64,000 nt of DNA, from assembly GCF_900291465.1 (NCBI RefSeq), contig NZ_LT985808.1:1-64000 (forward strand), read 5' to 3'. The position numbers and the translations under genes are program-made. Shown piece after piece: positions 37,071 through 45,569 of the stretch; the first letter of the stretch is position 1; each line of letters begins with the position of its first letter. This DNA is from Bacteroides sp. Marseille-P3684 (GTDB taxonomy: Bacteria > Bacteroidota > Bacteroidia > Bacteroidales > Bacteroidaceae). A model generated the notes under the pieces. It was not told where the DNA came from, searched no databases, and worked only from the letters and a program-made list of their open reading frames with translations.

Positions 37071-37606
37071 TTTCACAAATTCCCATTTTCCCGTTTTCAG
37101 CTAACGTGCATTCTTGAATAAAGAGACAAAACAGCAAGCGAATGCAAAAGAACGCTAACAGAAACGCCCGAAAAAGGCTTTGATTTTAGAAAACTATACA
37201 TTTCGTTTTCGGAATATTGCCCAAACGTGCCCGGAACAATAGTGTTTCGCGAGCCAAACAATATAGTTTGAGGCGTCAAACAATATAGTTTCACCTGCCA
37301 AACACGATTGTTTCGTGCCCGGAAGTCAAATCTTTGGAAAATAAAAGAGAAAAATTCGGAGTTTCACTCTCTGGAAGAAGTGCTGTGTCAACAAATCAGA
37401 AGGTAATAAAAGAGCAGGGGAACAGCCAAGGCAGGTATCAGAAAGAGATGCCACAGACTTTATTCTGTCCGTCGGTCAACCGGAACAGGGACAAAGCCGA
37501 CAATGTGTATTTTGCGAATCGTTTGAGAAGGCCTGTTTTGGGCACGAAGCTGCATTTTGGTGCGAAGAAGGGCACTGTAGAAGGCTTCATTTGACATTTT
37601 GTCAAA
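37071..37606 (+). repeat. ~536-bp intergenic element, subtype B, copy 1
   Basis: Begins near TTTCACAAATTCCC, contains CCGTTTTCAGCTAACGTGCA at about 37091-37110 and ends CATTTGACATTTTGTCAAA. The 3' block TGTATTTTGCGAATCGTTTG (from 37505) matches 47398 onward, and a looser form occurs in the subtype A copies. The middle holds a 22-bp-phased palindrome array. No coding frame is credible. Confidence 0.78.
37234..37314. repeat. Array of four 15-bp near-palindromes with 22-bp period (subtype B)
   Basis: Units start at 37234, 37256, 37278 and 37300: GAACAATAGTGTTTC, AAACAATATAGTTTG, AAACAATATAGTTTC and AAACACGATTGTTTC. The 7-bp spacers differ (GCGAGCC, AGGCGTC, ACCTGCC). Confidence 0.85.
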
Positions 37607-37690
37607 CTGGGGAAACAGCTCCCGTCGGTCGGGGAAACACGAACAGGGACAGGTGCACCCTCTCCGCAAAAGGGAGAGGGCGACACCGGA

Positions 37691-38971
37691 TCAGTTTCCG
37701 TCGGGCTTTTCAATCTCCGTGAACGGAGAGAGGCTCCACTTGAACGTCTCGAAGCTGTCAGGATGGGCGGGGTCAAAACTCTTGTAGTCACTCCGCAGGT
37801 ATTGGACTAGGGGCAGGCCGGCTTTCTTCATGCCTTCGATGACACACTTCGCCACTTCATAGGCACCGAAGGCATTGAAGTGGGTGTTGTCCTTCAGCTC
37901 TCCGGTCTGACCGGGATAGGTATTGGCAGGATAGTGAACATAGAGCTGCCTGGAGTCTTCCTCTCCCAGTGTCTCACAGAGCACCTTGGTCATCTCCTGC
38001 AGGTCGATGAGGGGCAGGTGCTCGCGGGCTGCAATGTCGCGGATGGCAGCAGGATAATCCTCGTGGGTGTCCAGAATGTGTCCGTCTGCAGAGAACTGGC
38101 GGCGGCGCGTCGGTGTAATCAGCACAGGATAGGCGCCCCGGGAACGTGCCTCGTCAATGAACTGCTTGATGTAATAGGAGAAGGAGTAATAGGCACCGAT
38201 GCCGGGACCGCGCTGTTTCTGGTCGTTATGTCCGAACTCCACCAGCACATAGTCGCCTGCCTTCAGTTGGGTGAGCAGTTTCTCCAGACGGAAGCCTGCG
38301 ATGAAGGTGTTGGCAGCCAGTCCCGACTCGGCATAGTTGGCGATGCAGACCTTGTCGGTGAAAAAACGGGGAATCATCTGTCCCCAACTTGCCCACGGTT
38401 CGTTGTCGTTGTCGACAACCGTGGAGTTGCCGCAGAGGAACACCGTCGGCACATCATCCACCCGTTCGATGACGAGCGAATGCAGGCGGGGTGCGTCTCC
38501 GTTGAACTCCAGTGTCAGCTTGTCATCCCAGTTAAGCTTCTTGCGTTCGCGAGGTTTGATTTTCACCCGACGGTCGCCTGCTATCAGTGTGTTCCGCTTG
38601 TTGACGGTGAAAGACTCGGTACGCAATTCCCCCTTCCGTGTCGGGATGTTCTCGAGGAACAACCGACGGGACTCGCCACGGACGGTCGTCATGCCTGCCG
38701 ACTTCCGGCTGCCCAGTGTCACCGTCACACGATAGTTGCCGTCGGGCACTTCGACTGAAAAGAAGAAGGGAACATTCCCCTTACCGTCCCAGGCAGGCTG
38801 GAGGTCATAGCCATAGCCCTTCTCATCGGAATAGACACTCTCGGACGTCACCTTGGTGAAGCCCTTCTCCGTCTTCTTCCCCGTGGAGAAGTCAAAACGG
38901 AACGTCTGTGCCTGGACAAGGACAGAGCCAGCCACCAGCCACACAAACAACAGAAACTTTTCTTTTTTCAT
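37691..38971 (-). CDS. Rhamnogalacturonan acetylesterase (CE12-like, SGNH hydrolase)
   Basis: 426 residues with a signal peptide ending near VQAQ (residue 22). Residues about 23-170 form a beta-rich domain of the galactose-binding type (FRFDFSTGKKTEKGF, VPDGNYRVTVTLGS). The catalytic SGNH domain follows, with Ser183 in CGNSTVVD, Gly217 in the AESG block, Asn249 in EFGHND and the Asp361/His364 pair in DNTHFNAFGA. It should remove acetyl groups from rhamnogalacturonan I so that lyases can act. The frame is open 92 codons upstream, but only MKKEKFLLF at 38971 gives a signal peptide. Divergent from the PL11 lyase gene. Confidence 0.88.
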   Translation of the reverse strand: MKKEKFLLFVWLVAGSVLVQAQTFRFDFSTGKKTEKGFTKVTSESVYSDEKGYGYDLQPAWDGKGNVPFFFSVEVPDGNYRVTVTLGSRKSAGMTTVRGESRRLFLENIPTRKGELRTESFTVNKRNTLIAGDRRVKIKPRERKKLNWDDKLTLEFNGDAPRLHSLVIERVDDVPTVFLCGNSTVVDNDNEPWASWGQMIPRFFTDKVCIANYAESGLAANTFIAGFRLEKLLTQLKAGDYVLVEFGHNDQKQRGPGIGAYYSFSYYIKQFIDEARSRGAYPVLITPTRRRQFSADGHILDTHEDYPAAIRDIAAREHLPLIDLQEMTKVLCETLGEEDSRQLYVHYPANTYPGQTGELKDNTHFNAFGAYEVAKCVIEGMKKAGLPLVQYLRSDYKSFDPAHPDSFETFKWSLSPFTEIEKPDGN

Positions 38972-39307
38972 ACTTGTACAGGTTAAGTTCGCATGCGTCC
39001 CGCTCGTCAGCGGACAAGCCGTCAGTGAACAGACCTGCCTGCCGCAACCCGGACTTGCGAAAGTTGAATACATGAGGGTCACAACGCTTGAGTCCTCCTT
39101 CCTCCACATCCGGACGAAAGAGGCTTCACCCTGCAAATTTACAGGTTCGTCCTCATCCCTTCCATGTATATTTCCTCCCTTTCCCTGCAAAATACTCCTT
39201 TCCCGTCCGTGATTTGTGCTAAATTCCATCAATGCGTACGGAGACACATCCCTCTTTCTGCAGAATAGCCCTACCTTTGGTCATCGAAATCAAAAACCAT
39301 ACGACCC
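38972..39307. promoter_or_regulatory. Divergent promoter region of the rhamnogalacturonan pair
   Basis: 336 bp without a supported gene. It carries TAAATTTG on the minus strand at 39134-39141 (about 165 bp before the esterase ATG) and TACCTTTG on the plus strand at 39272-39279 (29 bp before the lyase ATG). Neither has a good -33 TTTG, which would fit promoters needing an activator. Confidence 0.55.
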
Positions 39308-41206
39308 ATGAAGAAATCTTTATTAGCCCTGACGGCATGCCTGCTGAGTGCAGTTACCCTGACGGGACAACCCCGATACGACTACGACAAGCTGCAACGC
39401 GAAGACCTGGGACGCGGCGTCGTAGCCATCCGCAAGGACGCTTCCACCGTCTGCCTTTCCTGGCGCTACCTCTCCTCCGACCCGACAGACACCGGCTTCA
39501 ACATCTATCGCAACGGACGGAAAGTGAACACGGCTCCCGTCACGGCCTCGACCTTCTTCGAGGATACATACACCGACGACAAGGCGGCAGTCTACGAGGT
39601 GCGCCCCGTAAACCAAGGCAGGGAGAACCACCGCAAACGGGGACAATATACCCTCCCGGCACATGCCCCGACAGGCTATGTGAATATCCCTCTCAACCGT
39701 CCGTCTGACGGAACGACTCCCACCGGGGATACCTATACTTATATACCCAACGATGCTTCCGTCGGTGATGTTGACGGAGACGGGGAATATGAAATCATCC
39801 TGAAGTGGGACCCGAGCAATGCCCACGACAACTCCCACGACGGCTATACGGGGGAGGTGCTGCTCGACTGCTACCGCCTCAACGGTGAACAGCTCTGGCG
39901 CATCAACCTGGGACGGAACATACGCGCCGGGGCACACTATACTCCCTTCATCGTCTATGACCTCGACCACGACGGCAAGGCTGAAGTGGTCGTCCGCACA
40001 GCCGACGGGACTACTGACGCAAAAGGAAACATCATCGGCAATGCCCGGGCAGACTACCGTTTTGCCGGAGAACCCGGACGCACAGCCAAACACTCTACCC
40101 TCCCCTACAACCAGGGACGCATCTTCGAGGGGAAGGAATATCTCACGGTATTCTCCGGACTGACGGGAGAGGCACTGCACACCATCGACTACATTCCGCA
40201 ACGGGGTGACCCGCAGAGTTGGGGCGACAGCCGTGCCAACCGTAGTGACCGTTTCCTGGCAGCCGTAGCTTATCTGGACGGCATTCACCCCAGCGTCATC
40301 ATGTGTCGCGGCTATTACACCCGTACCGTCCTTGCCGCCTTTGACTGGGACGGCAGGCAGCTGCACGAGCATTGGGTGTTCGACACCGACCAACCGGGCA
40401 ACGAGGCGTATGCCGGACAGGGGAACCACAACCTGCGTGTAGGGGATGTCGACGGCGACGGATGCGACGAGATTGTCTACGGTTCCATGACCGTCGACCA
40501 TGACGGACGGGGACTTTATTCCACCGGTATGGGACATGGCGACGCCCTCCACCTCACGCAGTTCTCTGCCGATGACCCGCACCTCCAGGTATGGGCCTGC
40601 CACGAGAACAAGCGCGACGGCTCCACCTTCCGCGATGCTGCTACCGGAAAGGTCATCAGCCAGGTACCCTCGGACATCGACGTGGGACGTTGCATGGCTG
40701 CCGACATCGACCCGGTCAACCCGGGTGTGGAGATGTGGTCCATCCGTTCGGGAGGCATCCTCAACGTCAAGGGGGATGTGGTGGCACGTCGCCCCCGGAG
40801 ATTGCCCATCAACATGGCGGTATGGTGGGACGGTGACCTGCTGCGCGAGATGCTCGACGGCAACACCGTGAGCAAGTATGACCGGAACACCGGAGAATGC
40901 CGTCCGCTCATCACTTTCGACGGGACGCTGAGCAACAACGGAACGAAGAAGAATCCCTGTCTTCAGGCGGACATCGTGGGTGACTGGCGGGAGGAGGTGC
41001 TCCTGCGTTCGGCAGACAACGCATCGCTCCGGCTGTACGTCAGTCCCATTCCAACAGCCTACCGCTTTCACACCTTCCTGGAAGACCCGGTATACCGCAT
41101 CAGTGTCGCAACCGAGAACGTAGGCTACAACCAACCGACGCAACCGGACTTCTACTTCGGACCGGACCTGAGAGGGACCTTCCGTGGATGCCGACTCGAT
41201 GACTAA
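39308..41206 (+). CDS. Rhamnogalacturonan lyase (PL11-like)
   Basis: 632 residues with a signal peptide (LLALTACLLSAVTLTGQ). An N-terminal fibronectin-like domain (VCLSWRYLSSDPTDTGFNIYRNGRKVN) precedes a beta-propeller with repeated calcium-binding Asp clusters, such as VGDVDGDGEYEIILKWD, DLDHDGKAEVVV and VGDVDGDGCDEIVYG. This is the YesW/YesX architecture of polysaccharide lyase family 11, which cleaves the rhamnose-galacturonate backbone of pectin by beta-elimination. The full length suggests an active enzyme. It stands divergently with the CE12 esterase; no SusC/SusD pair is adjacent. Confidence 0.92.
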   Translation: MKKSLLALTACLLSAVTLTGQPRYDYDKLQREDLGRGVVAIRKDASTVCLSWRYLSSDPTDTGFNIYRNGRKVNTAPVTASTFFEDTYTDDKAAVYEVRPVNQGRENHRKRGQYTLPAHAPTGYVNIPLNRPSDGTTPTGDTYTYIPNDASVGDVDGDGEYEIILKWDPSNAHDNSHDGYTGEVLLDCYRLNGEQLWRINLGRNIRAGAHYTPFIVYDLDHDGKAEVVVRTADGTTDAKGNIIGNARADYRFAGEPGRTAKHSTLPYNQGRIFEGKEYLTVFSGLTGEALHTIDYIPQRGDPQSWGDSRANRSDRFLAAVAYLDGIHPSVIMCRGYYTRTVLAAFDWDGRQLHEHWVFDTDQPGNEAYAGQGNHNLRVGDVDGDGCDEIVYGSMTVDHDGRGLYSTGMGHGDALHLTQFSADDPHLQVWACHENKRDGSTFRDAATGKVISQVPSDIDVGRCMAADIDPVNPGVEMWSIRSGGILNVKGDVVARRPRRLPINMAVWWDGDLLREMLDGNTVSKYDRNTGECRPLITFDGTLSNNGTKKNPCLQADIVGDWREEVLLRSADNASLRLYVSPIPTAYRFHTFLEDPVYRISVATENVGYNQPTQPDFYFGPDLRGTFRGCRLDD

Positions 41207-41295
41207 ACGGCCCATCCCGGAATACGGGATAGCCAAATAGTCAAAAAAAGAGGGTGGAATGGGAGCTTCAGGACTTGCCGTTCTTGCTAATTTGC

Positions 41296-41303
41296 TATTT
41301 TTG
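41296..41303 (+). promoter_or_regulatory. Candidate -7 box for the aminopeptidase gene
   Basis: TATTTTTG followed by T, 28 bp before the ATG at 41332. A partial -33 (TTG of CTTGCCG) lies about 19 bp upstream. Confidence 0.5.
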
Positions 41304-41331
41304 TAGCCTTGGAACCATAACTGAAGCAACC

Positions 41332-43122
41332 ATGAAAGAAGCGATCATCGAACGACTGGAGCAGTTGCGCCGCTGCCTGCGCGAACACTCCTTATCCGCA
41401 TTTATCATTCCCAGCACCGATCCTCATTCGGGTGAATACGTCCCCGACCATTGGCAGACCCGTGAATGGCTCACGGGGTTCAACGGCAGTGCGGGTACTG
41501 CCGTGGTGACTCTCGACGATGCAGCCCTCTGGACCGACTCCCGCTATTTCCTCCAGGCTGCTGAACAGCTCGAAGGGACAGGCATCCGACTCATGAAGGA
41601 CCGTCTGCCTGACACACCTTCCATCCCCGCATGGCTGGGCGACACCCTCTCAGCTGGAGCTACGGTGGGCATTGACGGATGGGTGAACTGCATCGCCGAC
41701 GCTGAGGAGCTGCGCCACGAGCTGTCCGCTTACGGACTTCATCTGCGCACGGATTACGACCCCGTGCAGGAGTTGTGGGACAACCGTCCAGCCCTCCCCG
41801 ACTCTCCCGTCAACATCCATCCGCTGGAATATGCAGGCGTGAGCTGCCGGGAGAAGTTGGCAGCCATCCGTCAGACCATCCAAAGACAAGGCGCGGAAGG
41901 CATCCTGCTCTCCACGCTCGACGACATAGCCTGGACACTCAACCTGCGCGGCAACGACGTGCATTGCAACCCCGTCTTCGTGAGCTATCTGCTCATCACC
42001 GGACACGAAGCGGTCCTCTACATCAACCCGAAGAAACTGACACCCGACGTGAAAGCCTACCTCTCCGAAGAAGGAGTCATGACGGAAGACTACACCGACC
42101 TGTGTGACGACCTGCACGACTATCCGTATGCCACACTCAGCCTGGACCCCGCACGTACAAGCGAGGCCGTCCGCCAGTCAGCAGGCACGGCACACACGCA
42201 GGTCCTGCTCCACACATCGCCCGTTCCACTGATGAAGGCTGTCAAGAACGATGCTGAAATAGCAGGATTCCATGCAGCCATGCTGCGCGACGGCGTGGCG
42301 ATGGTACAGTTCCTCAAGTGGCTGGAAGAGGCTGTTCCGCAAGGTGGGGAGACCGAGATGAGCATCGACCGCAAGCTCCATGCGTTCCGTGCCGGACAAG
42401 CCCGGTTCAAGGGAATCAGCTTCGACACCATTGCCGGCTACAAGGAGCATGGCGCCATCGTCCACTATGAAGCGACACCGGAGACCGACAAGGCATTGGC
42501 TTCCGAAGGACTGCTGCTGCTTGACAGCGGTGCACAGTACGCCGACGGCACCACAGACATCACCCGCACCCTTGCACTCGGACCGGTGAGTGACGACGAG
42601 ATGCGGGACTACACCCTGGTGCTGAAAGGGCACATCGGACTGACCCGTGCCTGCTTCCCCCAAGGAACATGCGGCACCCAGCTCGACGTACTGGCACGAC
42701 AAGCCATGTGGCGTGAAGGGGCAAACTTCCTGCACGGCACCGGACACGGCGTCGGTGCTTACCTGAATGTGCACGAAGGTCCTCACCAGATACGCATGAA
42801 TCATGTCCCCACCCCACTCCGTCCGGGTATGACTGTGACCGATGAGCCGGGCATTTACCGGGACGGACGCTATGGCATCCGTACGGAGAACACCCTGCTG
42901 GTCGTCCCCTACCGCACCACGGAGTATGGCGAATTCTATACCTTCGAGCCGCTGACACTCTGTCCCATCGACACACGTCCCATCGTCCGCTCACTCCTGA
43001 CGGAAGAGGAAACGGAATGGCTCGACAACTACCACCGGACCGTGTATGAGAAGCTCTCTCCCCTGCTCGACGAGGAGCACCGCGTCTGGTTGAAAGAGAA
43101 AACTAAACCGCTTGGCAATTGA
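41332..43122 (+). CDS. Xaa-Pro aminopeptidase (M24B, aminopeptidase P-like)
   Basis: 596 residues, the long three-domain form. Two creatinase-like N-terminal domains (SAFIIPSTDPHSGEYVPDHWQTREWLTGFNGSAGT) precede the pita-bread catalytic domain. The metal ligands are visible: the Asp pair in LLLLDSGAQYADGTTDITRT, His in GTGHGVGAYLNVHEGPH, Glu in TDEPGIYRDG and Glu in GIRTENTLLV. It removes N-terminal residues preceding proline. No signal peptide, so cytoplasmic. The frame is open upstream of 41332, but the promoter lies inside that stretch. The carbonic anhydrase gene follows after 41 bp. Confidence 0.93.
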   Translation: MKEAIIERLEQLRRCLREHSLSAFIIPSTDPHSGEYVPDHWQTREWLTGFNGSAGTAVVTLDDAALWTDSRYFLQAAEQLEGTGIRLMKDRLPDTPSIPAWLGDTLSAGATVGIDGWVNCIADAEELRHELSAYGLHLRTDYDPVQELWDNRPALPDSPVNIHPLEYAGVSCREKLAAIRQTIQRQGAEGILLSTLDDIAWTLNLRGNDVHCNPVFVSYLLITGHEAVLYINPKKLTPDVKAYLSEEGVMTEDYTDLCDDLHDYPYATLSLDPARTSEAVRQSAGTAHTQVLLHTSPVPLMKAVKNDAEIAGFHAAMLRDGVAMVQFLKWLEEAVPQGGETEMSIDRKLHAFRAGQARFKGISFDTIAGYKEHGAIVHYEATPETDKALASEGLLLLDSGAQYADGTTDITRTLALGPVSDDEMRDYTLVLKGHIGLTRACFPQGTCGTQLDVLARQAMWREGANFLHGTGHGVGAYLNVHEGPHQIRMNHVPTPLRPGMTVTDEPGIYRDGRYGIRTENTLLVVPYRTTEYGEFYTFEPLTLCPIDTRPIVRSLLTEEETEWLDNYHRTVYEKLSPLLDEEHRVWLKEKTKPLGN

Positions 43123-43163
43123 CAAGGAACAATTGACCATTTAAATCTGTATACCTATTATTT

Positions 43164-43685
43164 ATGGCACTGATCAAATCTGTACGGGGCTTTACGCCCC
43201 AAATCGGGGAGGACTGCTATCTCTCCGAGAACGCGACGGTTGTGGGTGATGTGGTAATCGGCAACCATTGCAGCATCTGGTTCAACGCCGTGCTGCGTGG
43301 CGATGTGAACAGCATCCGCATCGGCAACAATGTGAATATCCAGGATGGCAGCGTGCTCCATACGCTCTATCAACGTTCGACCATCGAAATCGGCGACTAT
43401 GTCTCCGTGGGGCACAACGTGACCATCCACGGTGCACGGGTCGACGACTATGCACTCATCGGCATGGGCTCCACCCTGCTCGACAATGCCGTGGTAGGCA
43501 AAGGCGCCATCGTGGCTGCCGGTGCACTGGTGCTGAGCAACACCGTCATCGAACCCTACACTTTGTGGGCAGGTGTTCCTGCCAAGTTCGTCAAGAAGGT
43601 ATCGCCCGAGCAATCGCAGGAACTGAACAAGAAGATTGCGGAAGGCTACCTGATGTATGCCGGATGGTATAAGGAAGAAGAGTGA
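43164..43685 (+). CDS. Gamma-class carbonic anhydrase family protein
   Basis: 173 residues of left-handed beta-helix hexapeptide repeats (ENATVVGDVVIGNHCSIWFNAVLRGDV onward), closed by a C-terminal helix. The three zinc histidines of the gamma class can be placed at His66 (GSVLH), His84 (VGHN) and His89 (TIHG). The YrdA/PaaY-like group has the same residues, so CO2 hydration is possible but not certain. It is followed by a strong hairpin terminator and is probably transcribed with the aminopeptidase gene. Confidence 0.85.
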   Translation: MALIKSVRGFTPQIGEDCYLSENATVVGDVVIGNHCSIWFNAVLRGDVNSIRIGNNVNIQDGSVLHTLYQRSTIEIGDYVSVGHNVTIHGARVDDYALIGMGSTLLDNAVVGKGAIVAAGALVLSNTVIEPYTLWAGVPAKFVKKVSPEQSQELNKKIAEGYLMYAGWYKEEE

Positions 43686-43715
43686 TTCCCCGTCATCGGG
43701 GAACCGTAACATGCA

Positions 43716-43758
43716 ACCGGCGCTGACTCTGCGTAGATGAGAGCCAGCGCCGGTTTTT
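43716..43758. terminator. Terminator between the carbonic anhydrase gene and trpB
   Basis: ACCGGCGCTG (43716-43725) pairs with CAGCGCCGGT (43745-43754), with inner CTCT/AGAG pairing, then TTTTTAT. The two genes converge here; the plus strand has the better T-run. Confidence 0.85.
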
Positions 43759-43786
43759 ATTTTCTGCGGAAGGACGGAAGGAAGGG

Positions 43787-45151
43787 TCAGAGATTTCCTA
43801 TCTCGTCCAGGTTCTTCTGAATGTCCGCATCACTCAAGGTGTAGTTCTGCAAGTCCCCGGAGAGGTACTTGTCATAGGAAGCCATGTCGATGAGTCCGTG
43901 ACCGGAGAGATTGAACAGGATGACACGCTCCTCGCCCGTCTCGATGCACTGCTTGGCCTCGTTGATGGCGGCGGCAATGGCATGACAGGATTCGGGAGCG
44001 GGGATGATACCTTCGGTGCGTGCGAAGAAGCAACCTGCCTCGAATGACTCCAGCTGGTTGATGTCGACAGCCTCCATCATCTTGTCCTTCAGCAATTGCG
44101 AAACGATGACACCGGCACCGTGGTAGCGCAAGCCACCGGCATGGATGTTTGCCGGAGCAAAGTTGTGCCCGAGCGTGAACATGGGCAGCAACGGCGTATA
44201 GCCTGCCTCATCTCCAAAGTCATACTGGAACTTGCCGCGTGTCAGCTTCGGGCAGGATGCAGGTTCCGCAGCGACAAAACGGGTCTTCTTTCCTTCCAGG
44301 ATATTGTGACGCATGAAGGGGAAGGAGATGCCGCCGAAGTTGGAACCTCCGCCGAAGCAACCGATCACCACATCGGGATACTCACCTGCCAGTTCCATCT
44401 GCTTCTCGGCTTCCAGACCGATGACAGTCTGATGCAGGGTGACATGGCTCAAGACGGAACCGAGCGTGTATTTGCAGTTGGGTGTCATGCGTGCCAGCTC
44501 GATGGCTTCGGAGATGGCAGTACCCAATGAACCCTGGTAGTTGGGATGTGCGGTCAGAATGTCTTTTCCGGCACGGGTTGACATCGAAGGCGACGGAGTG
44601 ACCTGTGCCCCGAAGGTCTGCATGATGCTACGCCGGTAAGGCTTCTGCTCATAGCTGATTTTCACCTGATAGACAGCAGACTCCAGTCCGAAGACCTTTG
44701 CCGCATAAGACAGGGCGGCTCCCCACTGTCCGGCACCGGTCTCTGTGGTGACGTTCGTCACACCCTCCTTCTTGCAGTAGTAAGCCTGTGCCAAGGCGGA
44801 ATTGAGTTTGTGGGAACCCACAGGGCTGACGCTCTCGTTCTTGAAATAGATATGTGCCGGGGTCCCCAATGCCTTTTCCAGTCCGTAGGCGCGCACCAGA
44901 GGTGTGCAACGATAGTACTTATACATCTCACGGACTTCTTCGGGTATTTCAATCCAGGCATCTGTCTGATTCAATTCTTGCCGACAAAGTTCCTCGGCAA
45001 AGATGGGGTACATATCCTCCGGCTTCAACGGCTGCTTGGTTGCAGGATTCAAGGGTGGCAACGGCTTATTCACCATGTCTGCCTGAATGTTGTACCAGTA
45101 GCGGGGAATCTCGTTTTCAGGCAGCATGTAACGTTTCGTTTTTTCTTTCAT
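43787..45151 (-). CDS. trpB: Tryptophan synthase beta-like protein (TrpB2 type)
   Basis: 454 residues, longer than canonical TrpB and with the TrpB2 features: an extended N-terminus (MLPENEIPRYWYNIQADM), RCTPLVRAYGLEKALG and no trpA neighbour. The PLP lysine is Lys115 in GSHKLNSA, and the phosphate-binding GCFGGGSNFGG loop is intact. TrpB2 enzymes condense indole and serine to tryptophan, probably as a salvage reaction or with a partner other than TrpA. It is the last conserved gene before an AT-rich accessory stretch. Confidence 0.9.
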   Translation of the reverse strand: MKEKTKRYMLPENEIPRYWYNIQADMVNKPLPPLNPATKQPLKPEDMYPIFAEELCRQELNQTDAWIEIPEEVREMYKYYRCTPLVRAYGLEKALGTPAHIYFKNESVSPVGSHKLNSALAQAYYCKKEGVTNVTTETGAGQWGAALSYAAKVFGLESAVYQVKISYEQKPYRRSIMQTFGAQVTPSPSMSTRAGKDILTAHPNYQGSLGTAISEAIELARMTPNCKYTLGSVLSHVTLHQTVIGLEAEKQMELAGEYPDVVIGCFGGGSNFGGISFPFMRHNILEGKKTRFVAAEPASCPKLTRGKFQYDFGDEAGYTPLLPMFTLGHNFAPANIHAGGLRYHGAGVIVSQLLKDKMMEAVDINQLESFEAGCFFARTEGIIPAPESCHAIAAAINEAKQCIETGEERVILFNLSGHGLIDMASYDKYLSGDLQNYTLSDADIQKNLDEIGNL

Positions 45152-45359
45152 TGTTCTTATTATTTACAAATTTCATTTACAATATGCAAGGCATCTCATC
45201 ATTTTTGCCAACAGGTTGCAAGTTTAAGTAATAATTGTGGGAATGGCAAGAGCTGGAGGGAAAATGTGTATATTTGCACAAGTTGGGTTGAAGATATGTG
45301 GAAAATAGACATAAAATAGGAGTATAACAGGAAGGTATAAGTATTGCTAAATAACAACT

Positions 45360-45455
45360 ATGATTTACGGTTACATACGTGTCAGCAGTGATAAAGAACT
45401 TAATATTAGAACTTTTGAAAGCTGGCGTATCACGCCGAAAAATAGCTCCAAATAA
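45360..45455 (+). pseudogene. Remnant of a serine recombinase (resolvase/invertase) N-terminus
   Basis: The frame begins MIYGYIRVSSDKE, which is the catalytic start of serine site-specific recombinases (Tyr-x-Arg-Val-Ser with the nucleophilic Ser), then diverges and stops after 31 codons (ending NSSK). Full proteins have about 190 residues or more. I read it as a decayed fragment marking past mobile DNA. Confidence 0.6.
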
Positions 45456-45473
45456 AGAAGTATATGAATAAGC

Positions 45474-45538
45474 ATCGTTTATAAACGATATTTATACACA
45501 CTTTATATCGTATATAAACGATAAAATGTATATCTTTA
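45474..45538 (+). promoter_or_regulatory. Tandem palindromic operators and promoter of the ATPase gene
   Basis: A perfect 16-bp palindrome ATCGTTTATAAACGAT (45474-45489) is repeated with one mismatch as ATCGTATATAAACGAT (45507-45522), exactly 33 bp apart, about three helical turns. TATCTTTA, a near match to the -7 box, follows at 45531-45538, 31 bp before the ATG. The binding protein is unknown and no regulator gene is adjacent. Confidence 0.6.
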
Positions 45539-45569
45539 CACTAGATTTTAGTATTAATGCGAAAGGTAT

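Larger units (their letters stand above)
45152..45569. other. AT-rich intergenic region with recombinase remnant and operator-like repeats
   Basis: 418 bp. It contains a possible promoter box TATATTTG at 45269-45276 (plus), a 31-codon resolvase fragment at 45360-45455 and a tandem dyad before the ATPase gene at 45474-45522. The trpB promoter should lie in its left part; TAAACTTG (minus, 45219-45226) is the best but weak candidate. Confidence 0.6.

Noticed and set aside
41209-41236. Terminator after the PL11 lyase gene
   Set aside because: Only a 6-bp ATCCCG/CGGGAT stem without a T-run; too weak to call.
39323-41329. A long frame antisense to the PL11 lyase gene
   Set aside because: Composition follows the antisense of a Gly/Asp-rich propeller; no start context or recognisable domain.
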